A program made the position numbers and the translations under genes. From Bacteroidota bacterium (GTDB lineage Bacteria; Bacteroidota; Bacteroidia; B-17B0; Aurantibacillaceae), in assembly GCA_947450025.1 (NCBI GenBank), contig CANFTW010000001.1:180672-244671 (forward strand): a stretch of 64,000 nucleotides of DNA, in the 5' to 3' direction. The notes beneath the pieces were generated by a model. That model ran no database searches. It worked only from the letters and a program-made list of their open reading frames with translations, and was not told the DNA's origin. How positions within the stretch are numbered: position 1 is the stretch's first letter; each line of letters opens with the position of its first letter. This document shows positions 48,383 through 58,393 of the stretch, piece after piece.

Positions 48383-49005
48383 AATTTGGCTTGGAATCCA
48401 AAACCAAAATTAACACCACCTCCTGTTAAATCAAGAATATCAAGCGCATTAGTGTATGTATTTTTAAAATCCATATTTCTATAAGCATAATTAATATATG
48501 ATAAATTAACAAACATTCCGATATGATCTCCAAAATAAAAACGTGGCTGTAAATGAAAATCATAAGTTAATCCACCTCCCTTTGCAGAAGAAATAGCCTG
48601 ATCTCTTGCTTCCCAATTCATATTCGAATACCCAACATTACATCCCAATAACATATCTATTCGCTTAGTTCTTAAAAAATGGGCATTTATGATAACCGTG
48701 CCATCAATTGCCTTCACGGATGGTTTTGTGTGAGTAACCGAATCTTTTTCAGTAAAATAATCAGACAGTTGCAATTTAGCGCCAATACCTAACCAATTTA
48801 ACACACCTCTTTCATAATTAAAATGTAACATTTTATTAGCAGCTCTGCTTGAAGAAGAGGTTGGATTGGAAGCTACTTTTGACACATAATTATAAACTCC
48901 TAAATCGGCTCCAAAACTGATGACATTAGTTTTTTTCTCAAAACTTTTTTGAGCAACAGCATTTATTGTGCAAAGAACTGAAAGGATTACAATAACTTTT
49001 TTCAT
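48379..49005 (-). CDS. Outer-membrane beta-barrel protein, small
   Basis: 208 residues. A signal peptide (MKKVIVILSVLCTINAVAQ) is followed by alternating polar/hydrophobic strands ending in an aromatic C terminus (VNFGFGFQAKF), typical of an outer-membrane beta-barrel (OMP_b-brl type). No named family is evident. It lies 21 bases downstream of the PorE-like gene and on the same strand, so the two may be expressed together. Confidence 0.72.
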   Translation of the reverse strand: MKKVIVILSVLCTINAVAQKSFEKKTNVISFGADLGVYNYVSKVASNPTSSSSRAANKMLHFNYERGVLNWLGIGAKLQLSDYFTEKDSVTHTKPSVKAIDGTVIINAHFLRTKRIDMLLGCNVGYSNMNWEARDQAISSAKGGGLTYDFHLQPRFYFGDHIGMFVNLSYINYAYRNMDFKNTYTNALDILDLTGGGVNFGFGFQAKF

Positions 49006-49026
49006 ATAGTTTTTTTATAAAGTTAA

Positions 49027-51051
49027 TTATTTACTGATAATTAAAAACTCTGTGCGACGATTTTTTGCTCTACCATCTTCTGTTGAATTATCAGCAATTG
49101 ATTTAGAAGAACCAAATCCCTTTGCAGAGATTCGCTTTCCATCAACACCTTTTTCCTCTAGAAAAGCTTTAACCGTATACGCTCTATTAGCTGACAAGGC
49201 ATCATTGGCTTTTGCAACGCCAACATTATCAGTATGACCTTGTATTTCAATAACAATCGTCGGATTTTCTATTAAATACTCTGCAAAAGACTCTAAGACA
49301 ATAAACGATTCATTTTTTAAATCAGCAGAGTTTGTATTATAATACAGATTATTTAAGACAAAAGAATTTCCTGATTTAGCTTCATTAACTTCAAGCTTAA
49401 CAGGTTTAGGTTGATTTTCAAAACTAGCATCTTTTATACTAACTACCGTTGAAGAAAATGCGTAATCATCTTTTTTTACAGTAATTAATAAATCATCTTT
49501 CTTTTTTAAATTGACTGCCACCATAAAGGTTCCTTTGGTAGAATCAACAACAGCTAAAGTTTTTTCTTTAGTAACAGTATTTGTTATTTCTACTTTAGCG
49601 CCTGCTATTTTATTACCAGAATTATCTTTCATTTCACCAGTTAAAAAAGTTGTTTCCTGAGGACGAGCTTCTTTATATAAATCAAAAGAATATAAATCAT
49701 AACGTCCAACTCCTTTACCTCTCATTTTACCTTCATCATATGAAAAGAAATATCCCGTTTTACTATCAGTACTTACTAAAAAACCAACGTCATCCGCCTC
49801 TGTATTAATAGGATAACCAATGTTTTCAGGCTCCATCCATTCTCCTTTATCATTTTTACGTATAAAAAATATATCCATTCCACCAAACCCAAAGTGCCCA
49901 TCACTACTAAAATATAAAGTTTCACTATCTGAGTGAATGAAGGGTGTTTTTTCATTACCACGTGTATTAATTTTAGGCCCCATATTTTGTGGAATACCCC
50001 ATAAACCTGTTTTAGGGTCTTTTCTTGTCACATATAAATCTATTCCGCCATACCCTCCTGGTCTATCACTCGCGAAATACAAGGAGTTTCCGTCGGCACT
50101 CAGGGTTGGTTGAGAATCCCAATAAACTGGATGATTTACATTAGCTCCAATTTTTTTAATTTCACTCCAAGAATCATCTTCATTAGTACTCACATAAATA
50201 TCACAATTTGGCTGAGCGCCGCCCTCAAAACGACTCATCGCAAAATACAAGAATTTATTATCAATAGATATGGTACATCCACCTTGATTATCATCAGTTG
50301 TATTAAAAGGAGGCGACATTTGTTCTCCTGCATTAAACACTCCTGTTTTATCTCTAGTAGCCATCATAAACACTTCTTGTTCACTATCTAAAGCTTTCAC
50401 AGTATTCATTGATTTAACTGGGACTTTACGTGTAAAAAAACATAATTTAGCATCAGGAGAAATGTATGCTAGATACTCATCTGTTTTTGTGGAAACACCC
50501 GTCACAACTTTTGGTTCAAAAGGAACAATTTTCTTTTTAAGCTCACTTTCCTTTTTAGCATATTTAATCATTTCTTTAGCTTGGTAAAGTTGGCCATCAT
50601 ATTCTTTACCAAATTTCTTATCGTCATCATCTTTAAATTTTATGAATAACTGAAGATATTTTATGGCTGAATCATTTTTCGTTTCCTCATAATAATTAAA
50701 ACCTATATAGTAATATGGCTCTGAATGAATTTGAGGACATACAGATATAGCCTTGTAAAAAAACGGTACTGCTGGAGCAAAGGATGAATTATCTAGTTTA
50801 CTTCTTACAACAATTTCACGAGCCATAGCTAAATTAGCTTCAGCAAAGTCCGGCTCTATATCCAAACACTCCCGCAAAAAAGCAAGTCGCTCAGGTTTTT
50901 TATATTTCTTTTTATCAATCGCTTTTTCATAAAGCTTTAACGCTTTTTTGTTATCAATTTCAATACAATATTTTGAAGTTCCCTCTTCTTCATCTTGAGA
51001 AAAAAAAGGAACTGAGTATATTAACAAAAAAAGTAGTAAGATTTTATTCAT
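49027..51051 (-). CDS. OmpA-family protein, PorE-like (TPR, beta-propeller, Cna/CRD, OmpA)
   Basis: 674 residues in the order of the T9SS component PorE of P. gingivalis: signal peptide, TPR helices (about 30-160), a PD40/WD40-like beta-propeller (about 200-460, with repeated SADGNSLYFASDRPGG-type motifs), a carboxypeptidase-regulatory-like domain (GNKIAGAKVEITNT near 480-550), and an OmpA C-terminal peptidoglycan-binding domain (IEIQGHTDNVG). PorE is a lipoprotein; this one has no lipobox cysteine after its signal peptide (VPFFSQDEEE), so it would be soluble in the periplasm or outer-membrane bound. A T9SS role is likely from architecture but not proven. Confidence 0.85.
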   Translation of the reverse strand: MNKILLLFLLIYSVPFFSQDEEEGTSKYCIEIDNKKALKLYEKAIDKKKYKKPERLAFLRECLDIEPDFAEANLAMAREIVVRSKLDNSSFAPAVPFFYKAISVCPQIHSEPYYYIGFNYYEETKNDSAIKYLQLFIKFKDDDDKKFGKEYDGQLYQAKEMIKYAKKESELKKKIVPFEPKVVTGVSTKTDEYLAYISPDAKLCFFTRKVPVKSMNTVKALDSEQEVFMMATRDKTGVFNAGEQMSPPFNTTDDNQGGCTISIDNKFLYFAMSRFEGGAQPNCDIYVSTNEDDSWSEIKKIGANVNHPVYWDSQPTLSADGNSLYFASDRPGGYGGIDLYVTRKDPKTGLWGIPQNMGPKINTRGNEKTPFIHSDSETLYFSSDGHFGFGGMDIFFIRKNDKGEWMEPENIGYPINTEADDVGFLVSTDSKTGYFFSYDEGKMRGKGVGRYDLYSFDLYKEARPQETTFLTGEMKDNSGNKIAGAKVEITNTVTKEKTLAVVDSTKGTFMVAVNLKKKDDLLITVKKDDYAFSSTVVSIKDASFENQPKPVKLEVNEAKSGNSFVLNNLYYNTNSADLKNESFIVLESFAEYLIENPTIVIEIQGHTDNVGVAKANDALSANRAYTVKAFLEEKGVDGKRISAKGFGSSKSIADNSTEDGRAKNRRTEFLIISK

Positions 51052-51127
51052 GGCGCTAACAATTATTAAATCGTAAATTTATTTGAAAAGGATATTTATT
51101 AGCAAATGAACTTCATAAACTATCAAC

Positions 51128-52066
51128 TTACTTGGGTTTATAAACTGGAGTTTGTTTCTCTGGCTCAGGCTTTTTTACATTGTCCGTTTTATCTTTATCT
51201 TTTCTAATATCAATAGCTGGTTCATATACCCAATTTCCTTTTTTCATATATAACGCATCAAAACTTCCATCAGGCCCATAATATTGAAATTGATTTTCTA
51301 AGGTAGGATCGGGAGTATTTGGAGCTAAATGACTAAAAATTATTTGCTTGCGACTAGGATTATATTTTAATGACATAGAGGCTTCGCCTGCGTATTGAAA
51401 CATAATCCGTTTAGCAAATTTCCCGGGAAATTTAAAAACATCTTTTCCGAAAATAGGTGTTCCATCTTCTTTAAATGATAATATATCAATAAATTTTCTC
51501 TGAATTAATTTTTCATTACCATCCCAACCGATAAGGGTATAAAAGTCATCATCAGATTTAATAATATCAACATATAACATTCCAAACCATTTTGAGGGAT
51601 CTGCTATATAATTTTCAGGTGTTTTTACTGTTGTCGATCTATCTTGAAGAGGATATACTTCATATTGAATTGTTTTTTGTTTTTTAAACATTCCTTGTTT
51701 TGTCATTTTAGAATTATTGACTTGCAAATACCCAAAATAAACATACGTTTGATCCTCTTTTCGCATATCCCATGTAATGATCCTGAATTTTTTATCAGGA
51801 GCCATTAGCAAGGAAACATCCTTTTTTAAACTATCAAAAGGATATTGCATTGATTTTTCATCCTTTAAAATAAATGTCCATAATGCTAAAAATTGTTTAT
51901 TGGCGTCAAATCTTACAGACTCCTTTTTACTATAAAAAACGCGTTGGGATATGTTTTGAAGTGAATCCTCTAATTCGTTGTAATATTTCATATCCTCTTC
52001 AGACAATTGCGACCATACCGAAGAGGTAAAAAACAAACTGAAGATAATTGAAATAACAACTTTCAT
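51128..52066 (-). CDS. Exported protein of unknown function
   Basis: A signal peptide (MKVVISIIFSLFFTSSVWSQ) precedes about 290 residues without a family I recognise. Features are a helical segment near the start (MKYYNELEDSLQNI), many aromatic and beta-type stretches such as MLYVDIIKSDDDFYTLIGWDG, and a lysine/proline-rich C-terminal tail (PEKQTPVYKPK). It is on the same strand as the PorE-like gene and 76 bases upstream of it, so it may belong to the same unit. Confidence 0.6.
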   Translation of the reverse strand: MKVVISIIFSLFFTSSVWSQLSEEDMKYYNELEDSLQNISQRVFYSKKESVRFDANKQFLALWTFILKDEKSMQYPFDSLKKDVSLLMAPDKKFRIITWDMRKEDQTYVYFGYLQVNNSKMTKQGMFKKQKTIQYEVYPLQDRSTTVKTPENYIADPSKWFGMLYVDIIKSDDDFYTLIGWDGNEKLIQRKFIDILSFKEDGTPIFGKDVFKFPGKFAKRIMFQYAGEASMSLKYNPSRKQIIFSHLAPNTPDPTLENQFQYYGPDGSFDALYMKKGNWVYEPAIDIRKDKDKTDNVKKPEPEKQTPVYKPK

Positions 52067-52144
52067 TTCCTTATAACTGAATTGTGTGTGGAAAGTTACA
52101 GAAAAATACTTAGTAATCGAGTTTCCTTGTTCTTAAAGAATATT

Positions 52145-52180
52145 AAAAAACCCTAATAGCGTTAACAATTAGGGGTTTTT
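52145..52180 (-). terminator. Hairpin terminator of the repeat-rich T9SS gene at 52201
   Basis: Arms CCCTAAT (52151-52157) and ATTAGGG (52168-52174), with a 10-base loop containing GTTAAC; one mismatch separates them from A-run/T-run extensions at 52145-52149 and 52176-52180. On the minus strand a T-run follows. It sits 20 bases beyond the stop codon of the gene at 52201. Confidence 0.75.
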
Positions 52181-52200
52181 ACAAAAATAAAATGAAGTGA

Positions 52201-55200
52201 TTATTCTTTAATGATGCGCTTTACAAATTGTTTGCCATTTGAAAACACGCTAACAGAGTAAATACCATTTGGTAGATAACCAATTTTTAGTTTTGTATTT
52301 AATGACGTTATTTTTTCATTAATAATTAATTTACCCATGCTATCATAAAGTTCAATAGTACTGTTATTTAATGCTTCATCTAAGTTAACAGAAAGCTCAT
52401 CATTTGCAGGGTTAGGGTAAATGGAAACAAATGTATTTGCTACCTCATCAATTCCTGTGCATAAACTAACGCTTACTGTTTGACTAGCTGAGTTAGAACA
52501 ATTATTAATATCAGTATAATTATATGCGACAGTGAAATTACCAACACCAGCAATAGCAGGATCAAAACTATTGCCATTTACTCCTATGCCCGAATAATTA
52601 CCTCCTGATGGACTACCAGTTAATTGTATGGTTGAATTATTTACACAAACAGGACTTTGAATTGAACTCAATGTAACATTTGGTAATGGATTTACTGCTA
52701 TGGTACTTGAATTTGAGGTTTGCACTGCACAACCAATAAGATTACCAGTTACAGTATAAATGATTGTACTATTTGGATTTACTGAAATAGTTGAAGTATT
52801 AGCTCCTGTGCTCCATGTATAAGTGCTAACACCCATTGCTGTTAAAATAATAGATGAGCCTGCACAAATTGTATCAGAATTTACAGTTATACTTGGCGCG
52901 TTACCAATTATAACACTTGCCGTAGCCGTATTTGTACAACCTGCAAAAGAAGTACCAGTAACAGTATATGTAGTATTATTGGTTGGATTAACTATCAAGT
53001 TAGCCGATATTGTGCCAGTATCCCAAGTATAACTATTAGCACCTAAGGCTGTTAATGTGCCAGTAGATCCAGGGCATATGGTTGTTGAGTTAACTGTTAA
53101 CGATGGTAAATTATTTACTAGTACACTCACTGTTTTTGTATTAGTACATCCGTTAGTGGTTCCCGCAACTGTATAATTAGTTGTACTATTTGGAGTTAGT
53201 GTAACGGATGATGCAGTGGCTCCTGTACTCCAACTATAAGTGGTTGCACCTGTTGCTATTAAATTTGCTATATTACCTATACAAATTGTTGCATTACTCA
53301 CGGCCACTGTTGGTGTTGCTTTTACAGTAATTCCTACTGTTTTGGTATTCGTACATCCATTGGTTGTGCCTGTAACTGTATAATTAATTGTGGCACTTGG
53401 TGTAACTGCTATTGTTGACGTTGTGGCACCTGTACTCCAACTATATGTAGTGGCACCAGTTGCCGTTAAGTTTGCAGTACTTCCTGAACAAATAGTAGTA
53501 CTACTTACTGCTACTGTTGGTGTTGGCTTTACAATAACGCTAACTGTTTTGGTAGTTGTACATCCGTTGGTTGTGCCATTTACAGTATAATTAGTTGTTA
53601 CAATTGGTGTAACTGCAATTGTTGCAGTTGTGGCACCTGTACTCCAACTATATGTAGTAGCTCCAGTTGCCGTTAAGTTTGCAGTAATTCCTGAACAAAT
53701 AGTAGAACTACTTACTGCTACTGTTGGGGTAGCTTTTATTGTTACGCTTACTGTTTTGGTATTAGTACATCCATTGGTAGTTCCTGTTACCGTGTAATTA
53801 GTTGCAACGGTTGGTGTAACTGCAATTGTTGACGTTGTGGCACCTGTACTCCAATTATATGTAGTAGCTCCTGTGGCTGTTAAGTTCGCAGTACTACCTG
53901 AACAAATAGTAGAACTACTTACTGCTACTGTTGGGGTAGCTTTTATTGTTACGCTTACTGTTTTGGTATTAGAGCAACCATTGGTAGTTCCTGTTACCGT
54001 GTAGTTAGTTGTAATTGTTGGTGTAACTGTAACAGATGATGTGGTAGCTCCTACGCTCCAACTATAAGTAGTTGCTCCAGTTGCTGTTAAGTTTGCAGAA
54101 TTGCCTGAACATATTGTTGCATTACTAGCAGCCACTGTTGGAGTTGCCTTCACCGCAACACTAACTGTTTTTGTATTGGTACAACCATTAGTTGTACCGG
54201 TAACCGTATAAATGGTTGTTATAGTTGGCGTAATTATAATAGATGATGCAGTGGCACCCGTGTTCCAACTATAAGTGGTAGCTCCTGTTGCAGTAAGCGT
54301 TTTAGTTGAGCCAGCGCAAATAGTAGCATTGCTAACGGCAACTATTGGAGTTGGTTTTACATTTACACTTGCTATGCTTGTATCCGTGCATCCATTGGTT
54401 GTACCAATAACTGTATAATTGGTGGTGGCAGTAGGTGTAACCGCAACAGATGAAGTGGTTGCTCCTGAGCTCCAACTGTAAGTAGTAGCACCACTTGCTG
54501 TTAAGTTTGCAGAATTACCTGAACAAATTGTCGCACTGCTCACAGCTACTGTTGGATTGGGATTAACTGTAACTGTAATAGGGCTTGAGTAAATACTAGT
54601 ATTGCAACTATTGGTAGCCGTCACACTATATGAACCTGCAGTATTAACTACGATACTTGAGCTTGTCAAGCCATTTGACCAGTTATATGTACAACCACTG
54701 CATACATTTGTAACACTTAAAGTTGCACTAGCTCCCTGACAAATAGCACTATTTCCTTGAATTACGGGTTGAGGGTTAGGGTTATTATATGAAATTATAA
54801 CTTGACCATTAAAAGTACCAGAAGTGCCAATTTGAGGTCCTGTTTGATTAGTTGTATTATTTTGGGATGTACCTGCATTGTATGAACCTCCACCTTTAGC
54901 TGTAACTAAAGAAATGCCTCCTGGTAATCTATAAGCTCCTATGCCACTAGAATAACCACCGCCACCACCTCCTTGCCCTGCATTACCTGCGCCGCCACCT
55001 CCGCCACCTAATCCTCCATTACCATTTATTGTATAATTATTACCGAATGAATCCGTAAAGGTTGGGGCTGATCCCCCTGCTCCGCCATTTATATATGATT
55101 TCCCAGTTATTAAACTATTAGTACCGTTATTTCCATCTAAAGTCCAACCTCCTCCACAACCACCATCATAAGTTTGTGCTGCAATAACCGCAGTTCCAGT

Positions 55201-55677
55201 ATTTGTAGTTGAAGCATCGCCTCCTAAATAATAAGTACTAATAAAAAAAGATGAACCGCCACCACCACCAGAAACAATCATAATATTCCCAGTTGTGTTA
55301 TTTAATACCCAAGAAGCACCTCCTCCGCTTCCTCCGCCATAACTGGTAGTTGTGGCTGTTGTAATAACATTTCCTAAAGCTCCAGCCCCGCCCGGTCTAA
55401 TTCTTAAAACATCACCTGGAGTTACAGAAAAGGTTCCAATCATTCTTGATCCATAACCGCCTGATTGAACATAATTTCCAGTACCAGTTGGAACCTGTAT
55501 AGGATAACCACCACTTGCACCAACCGCGTTTACAGTTATAGTAGTGACCCCACATGGTACTGTAAATGTTTGATAAGCTGTTACTTGTTTATTAAATGTT
55601 TGAGTAATTATTTGAGCATTCAAATAACAAGTATTCAAAGAAAATAATATTAAAATTGAAATAATTTGTTGTTTCAT
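52201..55677 (-). CDS. T9SS type A protein with glycine-rich head and 69-residue Ig-like tandem repeats
   Basis: 1158 residues. A signal peptide is followed by a glycine-rich receptor-type domain (TFTVPCGVTTITVNAVGASGG and poly-glycine blocks such as GGGGGAGNAGQGGGGGG, about residues 30-300). After that come an Ig-like module and seven near-identical 69-residue modules (core ATICSGNSANLTATGATTYS), two divergent modules, another Ig-like domain, and a type A T9SS sorting domain (VSIYPNPANDELSVNL ... GIYSVSVFSNG). It is probably a surface or released adhesin. Relatives are the proteins encoded at 21885-25280 and 28404-33515, which use the same Ig-like core with a different repeat length. Confidence 0.85.
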   Translation of the reverse strand: MKQQIISILILFSLNTCYLNAQIITQTFNKQVTAYQTFTVPCGVTTITVNAVGASGGYPIQVPTGTGNYVQSGGYGSRMIGTFSVTPGDVLRIRPGGAGALGNVITTATTTSYGGGSGGGASWVLNNTTGNIMIVSGGGGGSSFFISTYYLGGDASTTNTGTAVIAAQTYDGGCGGGWTLDGNNGTNSLITGKSYINGGAGGSAPTFTDSFGNNYTINGNGGLGGGGGGAGNAGQGGGGGGYSSGIGAYRLPGGISLVTAKGGGSYNAGTSQNNTTNQTGPQIGTSGTFNGQVIISYNNPNPQPVIQGNSAICQGASATLSVTNVCSGCTYNWSNGLTSSSIVVNTAGSYSVTATNSCNTSIYSSPITVTVNPNPTVAVSSATICSGNSANLTASGATTYSWSSGATTSSVAVTPTATTNYTVIGTTNGCTDTSIASVNVKPTPIVAVSNATICAGSTKTLTATGATTYSWNTGATASSIIITPTITTIYTVTGTTNGCTNTKTVSVAVKATPTVAASNATICSGNSANLTATGATTYSWSVGATTSSVTVTPTITTNYTVTGTTNGCSNTKTVSVTIKATPTVAVSSSTICSGSTANLTATGATTYNWSTGATTSTIAVTPTVATNYTVTGTTNGCTNTKTVSVTIKATPTVAVSSSTICSGITANLTATGATTYSWSTGATTATIAVTPIVTTNYTVNGTTNGCTTTKTVSVIVKPTPTVAVSSTTICSGSTANLTATGATTYSWSTGATTSTIAVTPSATINYTVTGTTNGCTNTKTVGITVKATPTVAVSNATICIGNIANLIATGATTYSWSTGATASSVTLTPNSTTNYTVAGTTNGCTNTKTVSVLVNNLPSLTVNSTTICPGSTGTLTALGANSYTWDTGTISANLIVNPTNNTTYTVTGTSFAGCTNTATASVIIGNAPSITVNSDTICAGSSIILTAMGVSTYTWSTGANTSTISVNPNSTIIYTVTGNLIGCAVQTSNSSTIAVNPLPNVTLSSIQSPVCVNNSTIQLTGSPSGGNYSGIGVNGNSFDPAIAGVGNFTVAYNYTDINNCSNSASQTVSVSLCTGIDEVANTFVSIYPNPANDELSVNLDEALNNSTIELYDSMGKLIINEKITSLNTKLKIGYLPNGIYSVSVFSNGKQFVKRIIKE
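53107..54555. repeat. 207-bp tandem repeat array, seven copies
   Basis: Within the gene at 52201-55677. The sequence CTGTTGGGGTAGCTTTTATT is found at 53721 and 53928, giving an exact period of 207 bp (69 codons). Two more diverged copies follow toward 52700. Boundaries are approximate. Confidence 0.82.
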
Positions 55678-55693
55678 AGTTTTTAATTTAAAA

Positions 55694-56128
55694 TTATGGA
55701 TTGATATTAGGGATTGTTTGATGAGATTTAAAAAATTCTACAAGGTTTTCGAAGGATTTAAATTGTTCAATATTACTTACAAATGGTCCGCGACCTTTAT
55801 ATTCTAAATTCAAATGTTTGTTACCCCCAATAATAGGTTCTAAAAGTATTAGTTGAAAATCCCCTTCTTTTAATAAACAACAAAATTCATTTAAATCGAC
55901 TATGATTTCGTTGTCAATTTTTATATCAATCTTAATTTTTTTACCTTGTAAATTACATGCTATAGGTTTGTCAATAATTTTTCCTAAATATTTAAGTTCA
56001 CCAAAATAATTTACTGCTAAATAATTAAATTCTTTAATATCCCAGTTAATGGGGCACACATAATAATTATACAATTTGGTTGTATGCGTGGCAAAAGCAC
56101 CAGTAACTACCATTATTCTTTCACTCAT
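55694..56128 (-). CDS. Unknown small protein upstream of a T9SS adhesin gene
   Basis: 144 residues with no signal peptide and no family I can name. The sequence has a beta-rich look (KIKIDIKIDNEIIVDLNEF) and ends with a helix (FENLVEFFKSH). Two cysteines (CC) lie near residue 83. It is on the same strand, 16 bases upstream of the large repeat-rich T9SS gene, so the two may be co-transcribed. It faces the XRE regulator across 77 bases. Confidence 0.5.
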   Translation of the reverse strand: MSERIMVVTGAFATHTTKLYNYYVCPINWDIKEFNYLAVNYFGELKYLGKIIDKPIACNLQGKKIKIDIKIDNEIIVDLNEFCCLLKEGDFQLILLEPIIGGNKHLNLEYKGRGPFVSNIEQFKSFENLVEFFKSHQTIPNINP

Positions 56129-56205
56129 TATTTAAAATTTTTATCAAATATAAAATAATTTCATTTAAAATCAAATAATAACAGTTAAAGTAAAATTTTA
56201 AAGAC

Positions 56206-56604
56206 TTGTTGGTAGGTAAATTTACATTGGTGAAAATTAACAATATCAATAAAGAAATTGGGGCACGTATAAAACTTGCCCGCATCAATAGCAATTTAAG
56301 TCAGGATAGTATTGCTGAAGATTTAGGAATTTCGGTTTCTGCTTATTCAAACATGGAGCGAGGTGCTGTTGACATTACTATTAAAAGAATTGTACAAGTT
56401 TCTGAAATTCTTAAACTTAATTGGATTTATTTTTTGGGAATTCCAGCTAACAATAACGAGCTTTCTGACAAAAACATGCAATCACTAAACGAGTTAAAAA
56501 TAAGCAGTCGTTTACAAAAAAACAAAACACCTATTGATTTTGAAAAAGAGATTAATTTCCTCAAAAGTGAAGTAAGCAAACTAAAGAAAAAAATTAATAA
56601 TTAG
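56206..56604 (+). CDS. XRE-family helix-turn-helix regulator with C-terminal coiled coil
   Basis: Residues about 15-75 form a Cro/C1-type HTH (EIGARIKLARINSNLSQDSI, then GISVSAYSNMERG with the recognition helix). The last ~30 residues (EKEINFLKSEVSKLKKKI) look like a coiled coil for oligomerisation. There is no ATG near the start: TTG 56206, 56209, 56227 and GTG 56230 are candidates, and the GTG is the one closest to the conserved HTH. Its target is unknown; the divergent gene at 55694 is the obvious candidate. Confidence 0.75.
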   Translation: MLVGKFTLVKINNINKEIGARIKLARINSNLSQDSIAEDLGISVSAYSNMERGAVDITIKRIVQVSEILKLNWIYFLGIPANNNELSDKNMQSLNELKISSRLQKNKTPIDFEKEINFLKSEVSKLKKKINN

Positions 56605-56616
56605 AGTTATAAGAAT

Positions 56617-58242
<1,626 letters not shown>

Positions 58243-58393
58243 TTAAAAAAATTAGGCGGCAAAGATAAGCAAAATAAGGATTAGACAAAAGATTTAAGAC
58301 ATAAGATTAAATACTATTTAATGTATCTTTTATCTTAAATCTTTCTTCTTGTGTCCAAAATATAGTAATTTCGTGCATCTAAAATTTAACATT

